A stretch of DNA of 64,000 nt from JAFCUW01 sp049898325 (GCF_049898325.1 NZ_JAFCXL010000012.1:112847-176846); one strand, 5' to 3'; positions 9,201 through 19,133 are shown, counted from the stretch's first letter. Notes: generated from the letters alone by a model not told the origin. A program made the numbers and translations.

Positions 9201-10187
9201 CTATTTGCGATACGATTTTTCAGAGGTCGCTAACGCAGTGCGAAAAACATCCGATACTTTTCCAAAGCGACGTGTCAGGTAGTGAAAGACACCGTGTCGT
9301 GCTGCGCGGGCGCTTGGGGCGCGAGAGCATACCCATAGCAGAAATTGTGTATTTCTTACTTGTGGCTGACATTCTGTGGCTGCAGCCAGATGCGATAAAG
9401 ACCAGTAAAGGCGTTTGAGCGCTTGCAGCCAACCGCCAATACCGTGATAGTTCTTCTCGATCAGCAGGAGGGTATTGCGAGTGGAATAGTACGTCTTGAT
9501 CGCGGCACGGGTGCCTCCGAACGCACGTGATTCCTTGTGAAATATGATTATAGAATCATCGCAGATGGCGCGGAAGCCTTTATTTTCTGCGCGTAAGTGG
9601 AAATCGGTTTCTTCCAGTTGCAGAAAAAACCGTTCATCAAATAACCCGATCTTTTCGAAAATGTCGCGGTGCACTGCCAGACATGCACCGTAGGCAAAGT
9701 TCATATGCTGGCGTCCTGTGCCATCCTGCAATGGCGTGTAGCTTGACTGACGGCCATCTAGCGCGGGGTGCAACTGTGCCACCTTCGGCTCGTCCCAGTA
9801 GTAGATCGCTGGATGTAATAAGCAGGGCGCACAATCGAGTGCGGCGCTTATCCACGCTTGTGCTTGGCCCTCCGGGAAGACGGTATCGTTGTTCAGCAGG
9901 CAGATCCAACGGTAGCCCCGTTCCAGGCCCAATCTGATACCGACGTTATTTCCGCCCGCCCATCCTTTGTTTTCCGCTAAAGCGATTAGTTCCACATCGG
10001 GATAGGCCGAGGCCAACGCCGGAGCAATTCCTTGCTTAGAGGCATTGTCAATGACAAGAAGATCGAATCCCGTAACATGCTGGGCTCTCAAACTATCAAG
10101 ACAAGCGACAGTGTCTTCGTAGCCGTTGTAGCTTAGCACCACGCATAACATGTCACGGCGCGGCACAGGAGGGTGAGGGTTTGTCAT
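9201..10187 (-). CDS. Family 2 glycosyltransferase (rhamnosyltransferase-like)
   Basis: 328 aa. GT2 signature: VVLSYNGYED, LLVIDNASKQG, ENKGWAGGNNVGI and LLNNDTVFP in place of a DXD, with the acceptor-side FLQLEETDFHLR motif. This arrangement is typical of WbbL/RfbN-like rhamnosyltransferases, though sugar specificity cannot be read from sequence. It lies between two paralogous GT2 genes in the EPS cassette. ATG 10187 has only a weak ribosome site; ATG 10151 is an alternative. Confidence 0.85.
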   Translation of the reverse strand: MTNPHPPVPRRDMLCVVLSYNGYEDTVACLDSLRAQHVTGFDLLVIDNASKQGIAPALASAYPDVELIALAENKGWAGGNNVGIRLGLERGYRWICLLNNDTVFPEGQAQAWISAALDCAPCLLHPAIYYWDEPKVAQLHPALDGRQSSYTPLQDGTGRQHMNFAYGACLAVHRDIFEKIGLFDERFFLQLEETDFHLRAENKGFRAICDDSIIIFHKESRAFGGTRAAIKTYYSTRNTLLLIEKNYHGIGGWLQALKRLYWSLSHLAAATECQPQVRNTQFLLWVCSRAPSARAARHGVFHYLTRRFGKVSDVFRTALATSEKSYRK

Positions 10188-10215
10188 ATCTGCATTCCAA
10201 ATGAAACACTCAGGA

Positions 10216-11154
10216 TCAACTTGAGGTCTTGCGCTTTGTACTGAAACTCGCCAAGAGCGATCGAAAACCGCGCGGATCGTTTGGCGAGACGAGAATGGCC
10301 TTCAATGCAGCTTTCATCGATTCAAGATGCAGACCGTGGTGAGCGAAGACACCCGATGACTGTCGCAGGTTGGCAGCGTAGTGCCACCGCATTTCTCGAC
10401 GAATACTTTGGAGGCGTGGATCTCGCAGGCATGCTAGGGACGCTTGCGGCGCTTCGCGGGCGCCGCGCACGAGATTTTTTGTCATCGACTCGTGATAGCG
10501 GCGTAACTGCAGCGAAGGCTGGTCGATCCAGTACAGATTGGCAAACAGCGATAAAATCAGGCAGAAATAAATGTCTTCTCCATATATCAGTTTTTCCTCG
10601 AAAAATCCGGTTTTTTCCAGCAGCGAGCGGCGGAACATCATCGAGCCCATAAACGGTAGCATTGGCCATCCTGCCAATCGAACAGTGGGCTGTTCAACGA
10701 GGAAGACGTGCGGCATGATTTCGACCCCATCGCGCGTGGCAAACGGAAAACTATTCAGGTAGGACGTTTTGCCTGGCTCGCGAATTTCAACCATGTCACC
10801 TGCGATCCACGCAATGGTAGGCACATTAAGAATTGCCTTGGCGCGCAAAGCGATTGATCCAGCCGCCAGAATATCATCGGCGTCAAGATACGCTAGCCAA
10901 TCACCGGTTGCGGCGCGCATTCCGGCGTTGCGCGCGCGCGCTGGCCCACCGTTCTGCGGCTGCCGAATGACTTTCACATCAGGGTGGATTGACCATTTCC
11001 GCAACAGATCCAAAGTAAGGGATTCGGTGGAACAGTCATCGACGAGCAAAATCTCCGCTTCCACATTTGCAACGGAGTTCGACAGGATAGACATTACCGC
11101 CTCGTCGAGAAATACACCCGGGTTGAAGACGGGGACGATCCAGCTGATTTTCAA
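10216..11154 (-). CDS. Family 2 glycosyltransferase, TTG start
   Basis: 312 aa, cytoplasmic GT2 with WIVPVFNPG, EILLVDDCS, GGPARARNAG and YLDADD. The start is TTG 11154: it is preceded by AAGGAG at a good distance and overlaps the upstream gene's stop as TTGA, and homology begins there. An open frame continues upstream to 11217, but inside the upstream gene. It is a close paralogue of the GT2 at 8211. Likely role: sugar addition to the lipid-linked EPS repeat. Confidence 0.85.
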   Translation of the reverse strand: MKISWIVPVFNPGVFLDEAVMSILSNSVANVEAEILLVDDCSTESLTLDLLRKWSIHPDVKVIRQPQNGGPARARNAGMRAATGDWLAYLDADDILAAGSIALRAKAILNVPTIAWIAGDMVEIREPGKTSYLNSFPFATRDGVEIMPHVFLVEQPTVRLAGWPMLPFMGSMMFRRSLLEKTGFFEEKLIYGEDIYFCLILSLFANLYWIDQPSLQLRRYHESMTKNLVRGAREAPQASLACLRDPRLQSIRREMRWHYAANLRQSSGVFAHHGLHLESMKAALKAILVSPNDPRGFRSLLASFSTKRKTSS

Positions 11155-12305
11155 GCGGACTCCTTTTCGCCCAATGGCGAAATCATTGTTTCGATTTGAG
11201 CGACATGCTCCGGCCAACTGTTGCGGCTTAGGACGGCATCTTTGGCCGCTGTGCCGAGCGCCGTGAGATCATAGTCACCGTGTAATAAACTGACAAGCAA
11301 GGTCTCAAATTGCTGCTCGTCGCGCGCCAGCAGTCCGGTAACGGCATGCTCGACCATCTCGTTATTAGCGCCTTGATAGCGTACGCCATCGGGATAAAAA
11401 GACAAGGTGGTCAATCCATTGCTCATCGCTTCGAGAAGCACTACAGGCGAGTTCTCCAGAAGGGATGGGAAAAGGAAGACGTCGGCATTTCGGTAGATGT
11501 CGGCCACATCGTCGAGATGCCCATGAAACGTAATGCGGTCATGCAGCGCCGCCGCCGCCGCCGCCGCTTGGAGTGCGCCAAGCTCGGGGCCGCTACCGAC
11601 GATGTCCAGATGCCATGCGAGCTCAGCCCTGCGCGCCAGTAAATCGATGATAAATCCCACGTTTTTACTGGGAATAAGGCGCCCCACATTTAATAGGCGC
11701 AAGGGCGAAATGTGCGCGGTCGTTGGGCCATCTGGCGCATCGATCGGCATTGGGATGACCTTGATCCGTGCACTCAGGCGGGCGCCATAACGCGAGGAAA
11801 ATGCCTGCGCCGCCGCTTGTGTGAAGCGAATGGTAACGCCTGACATTCGCAGGCAGTCGCGTTCTAGAAAATCATAGATGCCGATTGCCGCATATCGCTG
11901 CAGTTTGCTGGCGTACGGGTAACTGGCCAATTCCACCGGGGCGACGAGCGAATGTGGCAAATACACCATCGACGTTCGCGGGAAGCGACGAGAATACGCC
12001 CACGCAAGTGGTTGGGCGCTGGCGATGACGAGGTCGGCGGTATCGAGTCGAAGCGCTCGAATGACGGTGCGGTAATGGCGCAGCTGAAAAATGCTTGCCA
12101 GTCGCCACATGCCAAAACCAAGAGCTGAGCTTGGCCGCGCAATTTCGTGAACGCGGGCAATCTGTTTGATATCTGGTGTTGCTTCGTGGCAAATTAGGGT
12201 GACGTGATGTCCCCGCCGCGTTAACTCTGTTAGAAGGCGCGCCGTGTAGACTCCAGCGCCGCCTTGCCGCGTGGCGTCCAATGCGAGCACATGAATCTTA
12301 GCCAT
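11151..12305 (-). CDS. Family 4 glycosyltransferase
   Basis: 384 aa, GT-B fold. The N-terminal domain has the glycine loop RQGGAGVYTARLL near residue 15. The C-terminal domain has LLNVGRLIPSKNVG near 205 and the donor-binding PSLLENSPVVLLEAMSNG near 290. It retains the E-x7-E motif, so it is probably a retaining enzyme. It is translationally coupled to the GT2 downstream (TTGA overlap). Between it and the next gene upstream lie 181 bases with no assigned gene. Confidence 0.85.
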   Translation of the reverse strand: MAKIHVLALDATRQGGAGVYTARLLTELTRRGHHVTLICHEATPDIKQIARVHEIARPSSALGFGMWRLASIFQLRHYRTVIRALRLDTADLVIASAQPLAWAYSRRFPRTSMVYLPHSLVAPVELASYPYASKLQRYAAIGIYDFLERDCLRMSGVTIRFTQAAAQAFSSRYGARLSARIKVIPMPIDAPDGPTTAHISPLRLLNVGRLIPSKNVGFIIDLLARRAELAWHLDIVGSGPELGALQAAAAAAALHDRITFHGHLDDVADIYRNADVFLFPSLLENSPVVLLEAMSNGLTTLSFYPDGVRYQGANNEMVEHAVTGLLARDEQQFETLLVSLLHGDYDLTALGTAAKDAVLSRNSWPEHVAQIETMISPLGEKESA

Positions 12306-12486
12306 GTTTCATGGTTCCATAAATTACAAATCGCCTTAAAGACGTTGTTTCAACTTCTCATCGATGAACTGACATACTCGGTCGCGGCCAATGCATGCAG
12401 CGAAGATGGTCGATTTTGATGCCTCCACCCATTTTTCGGACGGATGTAAAGAGCAAAGCCGAAGTTGGTTCGCTTCACAGGCTTAT

Positions 12487-14748
12487 CTAATTCGACGTGC
12501 CATCGACAAGTCTTTCACAGGTGCGCAAGAATTTGTAGGCAACAGCCTGTGTACTGTTCTTACGCGCAAGCGCATAGCCGCCTTCACTGAGCTTATCGGA
12601 GAGGGCAGGGTCGCTAAAAATGGATTCGATCGCCTTGGCAATTTCGTCCGTACTGTTGCCGTCGACAAGCAAGCCACTCACGCCGTCGGAGACCGCTTCG
12701 ACTACGCCACCGGCTCGTCCGCCGATGACGGCTTTGCGGCAGGCGTTTGCTTCACGGAAGACTAGGCCGAAACCTTCCGTATCGCCATCGGGCATGGTGC
12801 GGTTAGGCATCAGGAACAGATCGCACAGGCGCAGGTAGCGTAGCAGCTCATCGTCAGACACCTTGCCCACCAGCGTCACGTAGTCCGTCAGTCCTTCATC
12901 ACGAATGATCTGCTCGAGTTCCGCCCGGATCTCGCCGTCACCGACAATCAGATAGTGTACGTTTGGACGGATTGACACAACCTGCCGCATGGCGCGCAGG
13001 GCCATATCGACACCCTTTCGGTGTACCAACCGGCCGACCGTAAGAATGATCTTTTTATCTACCAATTGATGACGTGCGATCAGCGTTGGATCGCGCTCCC
13101 CTGGCGTAAAACTGTCAATATCAACCCCGTTTTGAATCAAGACCATCGACTCTGACGGTACCCCTAGCGCAGTCATCGCGTCGCATGTAAACGAGCTGAC
13201 GGCAACGATCTTGTCTGCGGCGAGTAAAAACTGCTTGCGCTTCTGCCCCAGTCGGCCGTCAGTGCGGGTGGTGATTTCTTCACCATGGACGTAAATGATC
13301 AGTTTGCAACCAAACAGCTTTTGCAGTGCAATGCCCAGCCAACTGCCAGTCACTAATTCACCCACGCACACTACGTTAATGCTGTGCTGGCGTACCAAGC
13401 GGGCTGCGCGATAAAGTACCTTTGCATACAAAGGCAGATCCTGGGTGAGCAAGCGCCACATTGAAACCATGCTGGTCGCTGGCGGCGGCAGCATGGGAGG
13501 GCGTAACAGGTAAATACGGTCGACAGGGAATGATTGCTTCGCATCGTGCTCGCGCCACCCTGAAATTTCTTGCTTAGTCTGATAGCTGGTCGTAGCGGTC
13601 AGCACCCGGATGCTTCCTGGCGGCATGTGGCGGCATAGGTTTTCGTACACGACTGCCGAGCCACCATGGATTGGTGCAAATGTGCTGGCCACCATTAAGC
13701 AACGTACGTCGGTGGTCGATTCAGACTCGCTGGAGGCCGTGCTGACCAACGCCGCTGGCTCGGTCAACATGTTGCGCATGAGTTGAAATGCGATTCGCTC
13801 ATCGCTGACGCCCCACGGCGTAAAGCGGGGAATTTGGAAAGGATCGGTGGCGGCGTTGGCCGCACCAGTACTGGTGGTGACGGCCATGCTGTAGCCCGCC
13901 GCCTTAACCATATTCACGTGTTCAAAGGCAAAGTCGGTCCCGGGCCGGCCGTTCGGGTAGGCGAATGCGTTCACCGCGCCACCAATAATTAATTCAAGCT
14001 CGGCCTTGCTGTTGGCGATTTCATCTCGTGCTTGTTGCGCGGTGCATTCGTTGAGGATCGGATGATGCACAGTGTGGGCACCAATCTCAAAGCCTTGGCT
14101 GTGTAAATCTCGTACCGATCCTGCGTTGAAGCCGGGCGGTAACAACAAGGCAGTATCTGCCTGGCATTCGAGCTGTTCGATGGCTTCAAGGCGCTCGTTC
14201 AATGGGGCATATTTCAGGCGCTCCTGAAGTCGCTCTACCAGGCGCTCACGGCAATTAGGCGCACCAAGGTTGGTGAATTCCCCCAAGCCGGCAGGCAGGC
14301 GCGCGCCCTGTTTTGGCAATGCGCGTACCGCGGCCAGGATTCTTTCATGCCACAGTACGCCACCTTCGAACTGACCGGTGGTGATGAAAAATGTTGCAGG
14401 CATGCCCCTCCGGAGCAAGGCCGGGGCCACATTGTCTATCCATTCGGCGTAACCGTCGTCGAATGTCAGCGCCACTGCACGCTTTGGCAAAATGCCGCGT
14501 TGTAGTGCTGAATTTGCCTCCGACAGCGGCATCACGTTTGCATTCTCGCCAACGAAGTCGAGCATCTGCTCGAAGCGGGCCAGATTGAGCTCACTTGATG
14601 CGAGTGGATCCGCTTGCGTAGGAACTTTATGAAATAGCAGTACGGAAAGTCGTGCGGATTGCCCACTCGATGATAATATCGACCACATTCCGCGTACGAA
14701 AGATGGCTTCAGGATGCGGTGTTCCGCAGGTAGGATAGCGCGCTGCAT
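12487..14748 (-). CDS. Polysaccharide deacetylase-glycosyltransferase family 4 fusion
   Basis: 753 aa with two enzymes in one chain. Residues about 35-330 are a NodB-type carbohydrate esterase 4 domain: TFDDGY at 95-100, HTVHH at 226-230 within the metal-binding motif, and YPNGRPG at 264-270. Residues about 348-745 are a GT4: APIHGGSAVVY loop, VGRLVHRKGVD, and EGFGLVFREANACRK near the C-terminus. The linker is Ser/Glu-rich (about 335-347). It would add a sugar and remove N-acetyl groups, or handle both on one intermediate. A separate XrtA deacetylase exists at 24124, so this is additional. Confidence 0.85.
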   Translation of the reverse strand: MQRAILPAEHRILKPSFVRGMWSILSSSGQSARLSVLLFHKVPTQADPLASSELNLARFEQMLDFVGENANVMPLSEANSALQRGILPKRAVALTFDDGYAEWIDNVAPALLRRGMPATFFITTGQFEGGVLWHERILAAVRALPKQGARLPAGLGEFTNLGAPNCRERLVERLQERLKYAPLNERLEAIEQLECQADTALLLPPGFNAGSVRDLHSQGFEIGAHTVHHPILNECTAQQARDEIANSKAELELIIGGAVNAFAYPNGRPGTDFAFEHVNMVKAAGYSMAVTTSTGAANAATDPFQIPRFTPWGVSDERIAFQLMRNMLTEPAALVSTASSESESTTDVRCLMVASTFAPIHGGSAVVYENLCRHMPPGSIRVLTATTSYQTKQEISGWREHDAKQSFPVDRIYLLRPPMLPPPATSMVSMWRLLTQDLPLYAKVLYRAARLVRQHSINVVCVGELVTGSWLGIALQKLFGCKLIIYVHGEEITTRTDGRLGQKRKQFLLAADKIVAVSSFTCDAMTALGVPSESMVLIQNGVDIDSFTPGERDPTLIARHQLVDKKIILTVGRLVHRKGVDMALRAMRQVVSIRPNVHYLIVGDGEIRAELEQIIRDEGLTDYVTLVGKVSDDELLRYLRLCDLFLMPNRTMPDGDTEGFGLVFREANACRKAVIGGRAGGVVEAVSDGVSGLLVDGNSTDEIAKAIESIFSDPALSDKLSEGGYALARKNSTQAVAYKFLRTCERLVDGTSN

Positions 14749-14750
14749 GG

Positions 14751-16022
14751 TTACTTAACCTCCGGCGTTGGCGCTGGTTTATATGGCCATGATTTCTTCG
14801 GAATCACAATTTTTTCCAGGCAAACGAGAATAATAATAATGTCGTAATACAAATCAAAATACGCGAGCGACAGGAACGTACCGCTGACAGCATAGCCGAT
14901 GATGCATACCTGACACATACGCGATAAGTCTGAGGCCCATTTAAGGTCGGATTGCGCTGCACAGAATTTGCGTACACGTGTTCCGGTTCGCCAGGCGAAG
15001 ACCATCAGCATGATGAACATCGCTAGGCCAACCCAACCGTGGTCACCCAATACTTGAAACCAGATGCTGTGCGCGACGTGGTAGTCGAGTGGTACCGGTG
15101 CATACATCAGGAACATGCGTGGGGTGAAGACATTGAAACCACCGCCCAAGGGAAAGGTAGTGGCAATGTTGATGGCGAATTTCCAGGCGTTAACGCGGCC
15201 CATGGCGGAATCATCGGTCTTGTATTCATTGATTGTATCCATCCGTTCGAACCAGGCGGCCGGCATCACCATGACAATCAGGGCGACTACGGAGAGCAGG
15301 ATAATCGCGGTGGGGATCTTCTTGCGGCTGTGGCACCACAGGAAGAACAGCATGGCGACTCCTCCAATCAGCGCGCCGCGCGAATACGAACCGACGACCG
15401 ACACGGCGGTCAGGACAATCGCACTGGTCAGTCCAAGTATCAGCCATTTGCTGGAAACCTGGGAGCGCAGATACCACATCAATGGCAACACTGTGACCAG
15501 CGCCAGCGCCATTCCATTATTTTCGGCAATGTAACTGCCTTCCGGGCCGTACACGCGAAAATGCCCTCCGCTCGCCAATGTAAACAGACCGCCTTTTAAT
15601 CCAAAAAAACCGAGCGACAGTGCGACTATCCAGACAAATATCTTGAGATCTCTTGGTTTGTTGATCACCATGATTGTGATGATGACCATGAAAAAGGTCT
15701 TGATGACCCGATTCCATTCGAGCCAGACGATCATTGGTTCAAGCGCAAACAAGCTTGACAGGGTCATCCAGGCTGCGAGCACAAACAGCGTCACTGTGAC
15801 GGGTGTGAGAGGGAGCTTCTTCGGCTCCCGACTGGTGAACATGAATAAAACGGTCGCACCGGCAAGAATGGCGGCAAACGGAAATGTATATGCAAATCCA
15901 TATGTCAGTCGATGCGGGTTCATGAGACTGACCCAGGTAAACAGGAACACTGCGATCGCTGGTCGCTTGAATGCGAAAAGCAGCAGGCCAAAGATAAATC
16001 CGGTGATGGCAATGTCACGCAC
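14751..16022 (-). CDS. Exosortase A-associated O-antigen ligase-like membrane protein
   Basis: 423 aa from GTG 16022. It is polytopic with about ten or more hydrophobic segments and a Wzy/WaaL-like periplasmic loop containing SYSRGALIGG and later FPLGGGFN. It matches the putative O-glycosylation ligase type associated with exosortase A (TIGR03097), proposed to polymerise or transfer glycan in the periplasm. GTG is chosen because AGGGA precedes it and it overlaps the previous gene by 8 bases (GTGCGTGA); the longer open frame to 16070 lies within that gene. Its composition is AT-richer than the genes to its right. Confidence 0.82.
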   Translation of the reverse strand: MRDIAITGFIFGLLLFAFKRPAIAVFLFTWVSLMNPHRLTYGFAYTFPFAAILAGATVLFMFTSREPKKLPLTPVTVTLFVLAAWMTLSSLFALEPMIVWLEWNRVIKTFFMVIITIMVINKPRDLKIFVWIVALSLGFFGLKGGLFTLASGGHFRVYGPEGSYIAENNGMALALVTVLPLMWYLRSQVSSKWLILGLTSAIVLTAVSVVGSYSRGALIGGVAMLFFLWCHSRKKIPTAIILLSVVALIVMVMPAAWFERMDTINEYKTDDSAMGRVNAWKFAINIATTFPLGGGFNVFTPRMFLMYAPVPLDYHVAHSIWFQVLGDHGWVGLAMFIMLMVFAWRTGTRVRKFCAAQSDLKWASDLSRMCQVCIIGYAVSGTFLSLAYFDLYYDIIIILVCLEKIVIPKKSWPYKPAPTPEVK

Positions 16023-17211
16023 GATGTAGCATCCCTTCAAACAAGCCCACCACGCGGCGCGCATTCGCATGCCAGGTCAGCTGCTGCTGTTCGATCGATA
16101 ACTGGGCGTTCTTCGCCACCTTGGCGCGCAGCACGTCGTCCTCGCACAAGCGCTTGACGGCCAGCGCGAGACCGTCCGCCGCGGCCGGGTCGAACAGCAC
16201 GGCGTTGTGGTCGGCCGACAGGATTTCCGTGATGTTGGGCTGGTCCGGGCCGACGATGGCCTTGCCCTGCGCCAGGTACTCGAACAGTTTTAAAGGCGAC
16301 GCATACGCCACCACCGCCGGCTGCAGGGCAATGTCGAAGGCGGCCACGTAGCGGGCGACGTCGTCGCGCTCGATGATGCCGGTAAATGTAACGCGGTCGG
16401 CGATGCCCAGCGCGGCCGCCTGCTGCTCGAGCGCGGCGCGGGCGGGGCCGTCGCCGACGATGAGCAACTGGCGCCGCGCGTGCGGCGGGTCGGTGGCGAT
16501 CATTGCCACCACCTTGTCCAGGCCATGCCAGTCGCGCACGAAGCCGGTAAAACCGAGCACCAGGGAACCGTCGAAACCGAGTGCCCGCTTGGCGGCGGCG
16601 ACGTCGCTGGCGCCATTGAAACGGGTCAGGTTGATGCCGTTGGGGATGACGACGATGTTCTCTTCCGGTACGCCGTAGTCGGCCACGATGTCGGCCAGCA
16701 CGCGCGTGACGGGCAGCACCTTGTCGGCCTGCTGCCAGGCGAATTTCTGCGACCAGCGCGCCAGCCCCTGCAAGGCCAGGCCGTCGTAACGGGCGCGCTC
16801 TTCCATGATGGGGGCGTTGATTTCAAGCAGGAACGGCAATTTGAAACGGCGTTTGAGCCAGATGCCGGCCGGCAGGAACAGGTTGTAGCGCTCGTAGATG
16901 CAATCGGGACGGTGCAGTTGTACCGCCTTGACCAGGCGGCGGTAGGCCACCAGGCTATAAGCGAGTTCCATCACTTCGTAGGCCGCCTTCGGCATGAATT
17001 TTTTCAGCCAGGCCACCATGCCGGCATCCGCGCCGAAATCCTCCTGTTCGGCGCTGGGCGGGGCCACGATGATCACCTCGTGGCCCTGTTCGCGCAGGGC
17101 GTTGATCATCTCTTCGATGTGCACGTACTGGCCGTCCTTCGAACGGGTGCGGTGGTGGTACAGAATTTTCAAGGGACGCACGGCGGCGGGCAGCTTTGTA
17201 GACGGGTTCAT
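16015..17211 (-). CDS. Exosortase A-associated family 4 glycosyltransferase
   Basis: 398 aa from ATG 17211; TTG 17226 is a possible earlier start. GT-B fold: YHHRTRSKDGQYVHIEEM at the N-terminus, IPNGINLTRF mid-protein, LVLGFTGFVRDWHGLDK, and the donor loop QPAVVAYASPLKLFEYLAQG. This N-terminal motif is characteristic of a glycosyltransferase found with XrtA loci (Daro_2409-like, as recalled). It assembles part of the EPS repeat in the cytoplasm. It is the last high-GC gene; the operon changes composition immediately after it. Confidence 0.82.
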   Translation of the reverse strand: MNPSTKLPAAVRPLKILYHHRTRSKDGQYVHIEEMINALREQGHEVIIVAPPSAEQEDFGADAGMVAWLKKFMPKAAYEVMELAYSLVAYRRLVKAVQLHRPDCIYERYNLFLPAGIWLKRRFKLPFLLEINAPIMEERARYDGLALQGLARWSQKFAWQQADKVLPVTRVLADIVADYGVPEENIVVIPNGINLTRFNGASDVAAAKRALGFDGSLVLGFTGFVRDWHGLDKVVAMIATDPPHARRQLLIVGDGPARAALEQQAAALGIADRVTFTGIIERDDVARYVAAFDIALQPAVVAYASPLKLFEYLAQGKAIVGPDQPNITEILSADHNAVLFDPAAADGLALAVKRLCEDDVLRAKVAKNAQLSIEQQQLTWHANARRVVGLFEGMLHRA

Positions 17212-17226
17212 GGATCGGTACGCCAA

Positions 17227-19122
17227 TCAGCGGTTGGCGCTGACGCGCAAGAAACTTTCGAACATCAGCACCGACCACAGGGCGGCGCTGTAGTCATGCA
17301 CGCCCGATTCGTGCGAATCGACCATGTGACGCAGATAGCTTTCGTTAAAAATGCCAGTGTCGAGCAGCAGCGGCGACAGGGCGGCGCTGCGCACCGTCTC
17401 GCGCAGGGGGCCGCGCAGCCACTGGGCCACGGGAATCGAAAAGCCGCGCTTGCTGCGATACAGGATGTCTTCGGGCAGGAACGCTTCCATCGATTTCTTG
17501 AACACGTACTTGCCTTCGCCCTTGTGCAGTTTGAGCTCGGGCGGCAGGCCGGCGATCCATTCGACGAACTCGTGGTCCAGCAGCGGCACCCGCACTTCCA
17601 GCGAATGGGCCATGCTGGCGCGGTCGACCTTGGTGAGAATGTCGCCCGGCAGCCAGGTTTTAAAGTCGAGATACTGGATCATCGACAGCGGATCGTCCGT
17701 GGGGCTGGCGGCGGCGTGCGCGCGCATCACGTCGATGGCGCTGTAGCCTTGCAGCCTGGCCTTGAAATTCGGGCTGAACAGGCTGGCGCGCACGCGGTCG
17801 GGCATCTTCGAGACGCCGTGAAAATAGCCGTCGACCAGGTCGCGCGACAAGGCCTCGAAGGTGGTCTTGGCGCGGAACATGCGGGGCGCCCAGTCGGCCT
17901 TCGGATACAGTTTGCCCAGCGTGCCGAACACGGGCGCGCGCAGGCCGGCCGGCAGGCGCGAGCGCACGCTGTCCTCGGCCATGGCGTAGCGATAGCGGCG
18001 GTAACCGGCAAAATTTTCATCGCCGCCGTCGCCCGACAGCGCCACCGTCACGTGCCGTCTCGCCAGCTGGCAGACCCGGTAGGTGGGGATGGCCGAATCG
18101 TCGGCGAAGGGCTCGTCGTACAGCCCGGCCAGGGTGTCGATCAGGCCGTAGTCGTCCTTGTCGACGATCTGCGCGTGGTGGGTGGTGTGATAGCGCTCGG
18201 CCACCTTGCGGGCGAATTGCGACTCGTCATATTCCGGGTCGTCGAAGCCGATCGAGCAGGTGGTGACGGGCGCGGGGTTGTTGGTCGCCATCATCGCCAC
18301 GATGGCGCTTGAATCGACCCCGCCCGACAGGAACGCGCCCAGCGGCACTTCGGCCACCATCTGCGCCTGCACCGATTCGTGCAGGCGCTCGACGAGCTCG
18401 CGCTCGACGTCGGCGGCGCTGCCGTGCTGCTCGCGGCGGAACGGCACGTCCCAGAATTTTTGCTGGACCACGCAGAGATCGCCCACCCGCAAGGTGATGC
18501 GGTGGCCCGGCGCCAGTTTATAAGCGTTGTGAAAAATCGTCTTTGGCTCGGGCACGTAGCCGTAGGCGAAATAATCTTCCACCGCCTGGGCGTTCAGTTC
18601 GCGCGAGAGCAGCGGGAAGGTCATGATCGACTTGAGCTCGGAACCGAAGACGAACATGCCGTCGGGCAGCAGCGAATAAAACATGGGCTTGACGCCCACG
18701 TGGTCGCGCGCGAGGAACATGGTTTGCTGCTTGCGGTCCCAGATCGCGAAGGCGAACATGCCGCGCAGGCGGTGCACGCAATCGGCGCCCCAGGCCAGCC
18801 ACGCCTGCAGCACCACCTCGGTGTCGGACTTGGTGGCGAACTGGTGGCCCAGCGCCTTCAGTTCGGCCATCAGCGCGCGGTAGTTATAAATTTCGCCGTT
18901 GAAGACGATGACGACGTCGCGCGCGGCATTGAACAGCGGTTGCTGGCCGGTGGCCACGTCGATCACCGACAGGCGGCGGTGGCCCATGCCCAGCGCGGTT
19001 TCCGTGTACAGCTCACCTTCGTCGGGACCGCGGTGGAACTGGCTCTCGTTCATGCGAGCGAGCGCGGCGCGGTCGATCTCGCGCGCGCCCTGGGTATCGA
19101 ACATCCCGACAATTCCGCACAT
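17227..19122 (-). CDS. XrtA/PEP-CTERM system amidotransferase (asparagine synthetase-like)
   Basis: 631 aa. ATG 19122 is chosen because it gives MCGIVG with Cys2 as the class II glutaminase nucleophile; an open frame extends upstream without homology. The glutamine amidotransferase domain (1-210) includes HRRLSVID and FNGEIYNY. The synthetase domain (about 240-600) has the PP-loop LSGGVDSSAI. This family (TIGR03108 type) is a fixed member of exosortase A loci and is thought to amidate a carboxyl group in the EPS or a precursor. It does not indicate asparagine biosynthesis. The neighbours are glycosyltransferases. Confidence 0.9.
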   Translation of the reverse strand: MCGIVGMFDTQGAREIDRAALARMNESQFHRGPDEGELYTETALGMGHRRLSVIDVATGQQPLFNAARDVVIVFNGEIYNYRALMAELKALGHQFATKSDTEVVLQAWLAWGADCVHRLRGMFAFAIWDRKQQTMFLARDHVGVKPMFYSLLPDGMFVFGSELKSIMTFPLLSRELNAQAVEDYFAYGYVPEPKTIFHNAYKLAPGHRITLRVGDLCVVQQKFWDVPFRREQHGSAADVERELVERLHESVQAQMVAEVPLGAFLSGGVDSSAIVAMMATNNPAPVTTCSIGFDDPEYDESQFARKVAERYHTTHHAQIVDKDDYGLIDTLAGLYDEPFADDSAIPTYRVCQLARRHVTVALSGDGGDENFAGYRRYRYAMAEDSVRSRLPAGLRAPVFGTLGKLYPKADWAPRMFRAKTTFEALSRDLVDGYFHGVSKMPDRVRASLFSPNFKARLQGYSAIDVMRAHAAASPTDDPLSMIQYLDFKTWLPGDILTKVDRASMAHSLEVRVPLLDHEFVEWIAGLPPELKLHKGEGKYVFKKSMEAFLPEDILYRSKRGFSIPVAQWLRGPLRETVRSAALSPLLLDTGIFNESYLRHMVDSHESGVHDYSAALWSVLMFESFLRVSANR

Positions 19123-19133
19123 GCTCTGGCTTT

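Noticed and set aside
12306..12486. Short protein-like frame downstream of the deacetylase-GT4 fusion
   Set aside because: About 40 codons on the minus strand ending in FIDEKLKQRL look coding, but there is no start and a stop precedes it. It might be a lost C-terminal piece; too weak to annotate.
16480..18312. 610-codon plus-strand frame across the GT4 and amidotransferase genes
   Set aside because: It spans two real genes antisense and has no recognisable domain.
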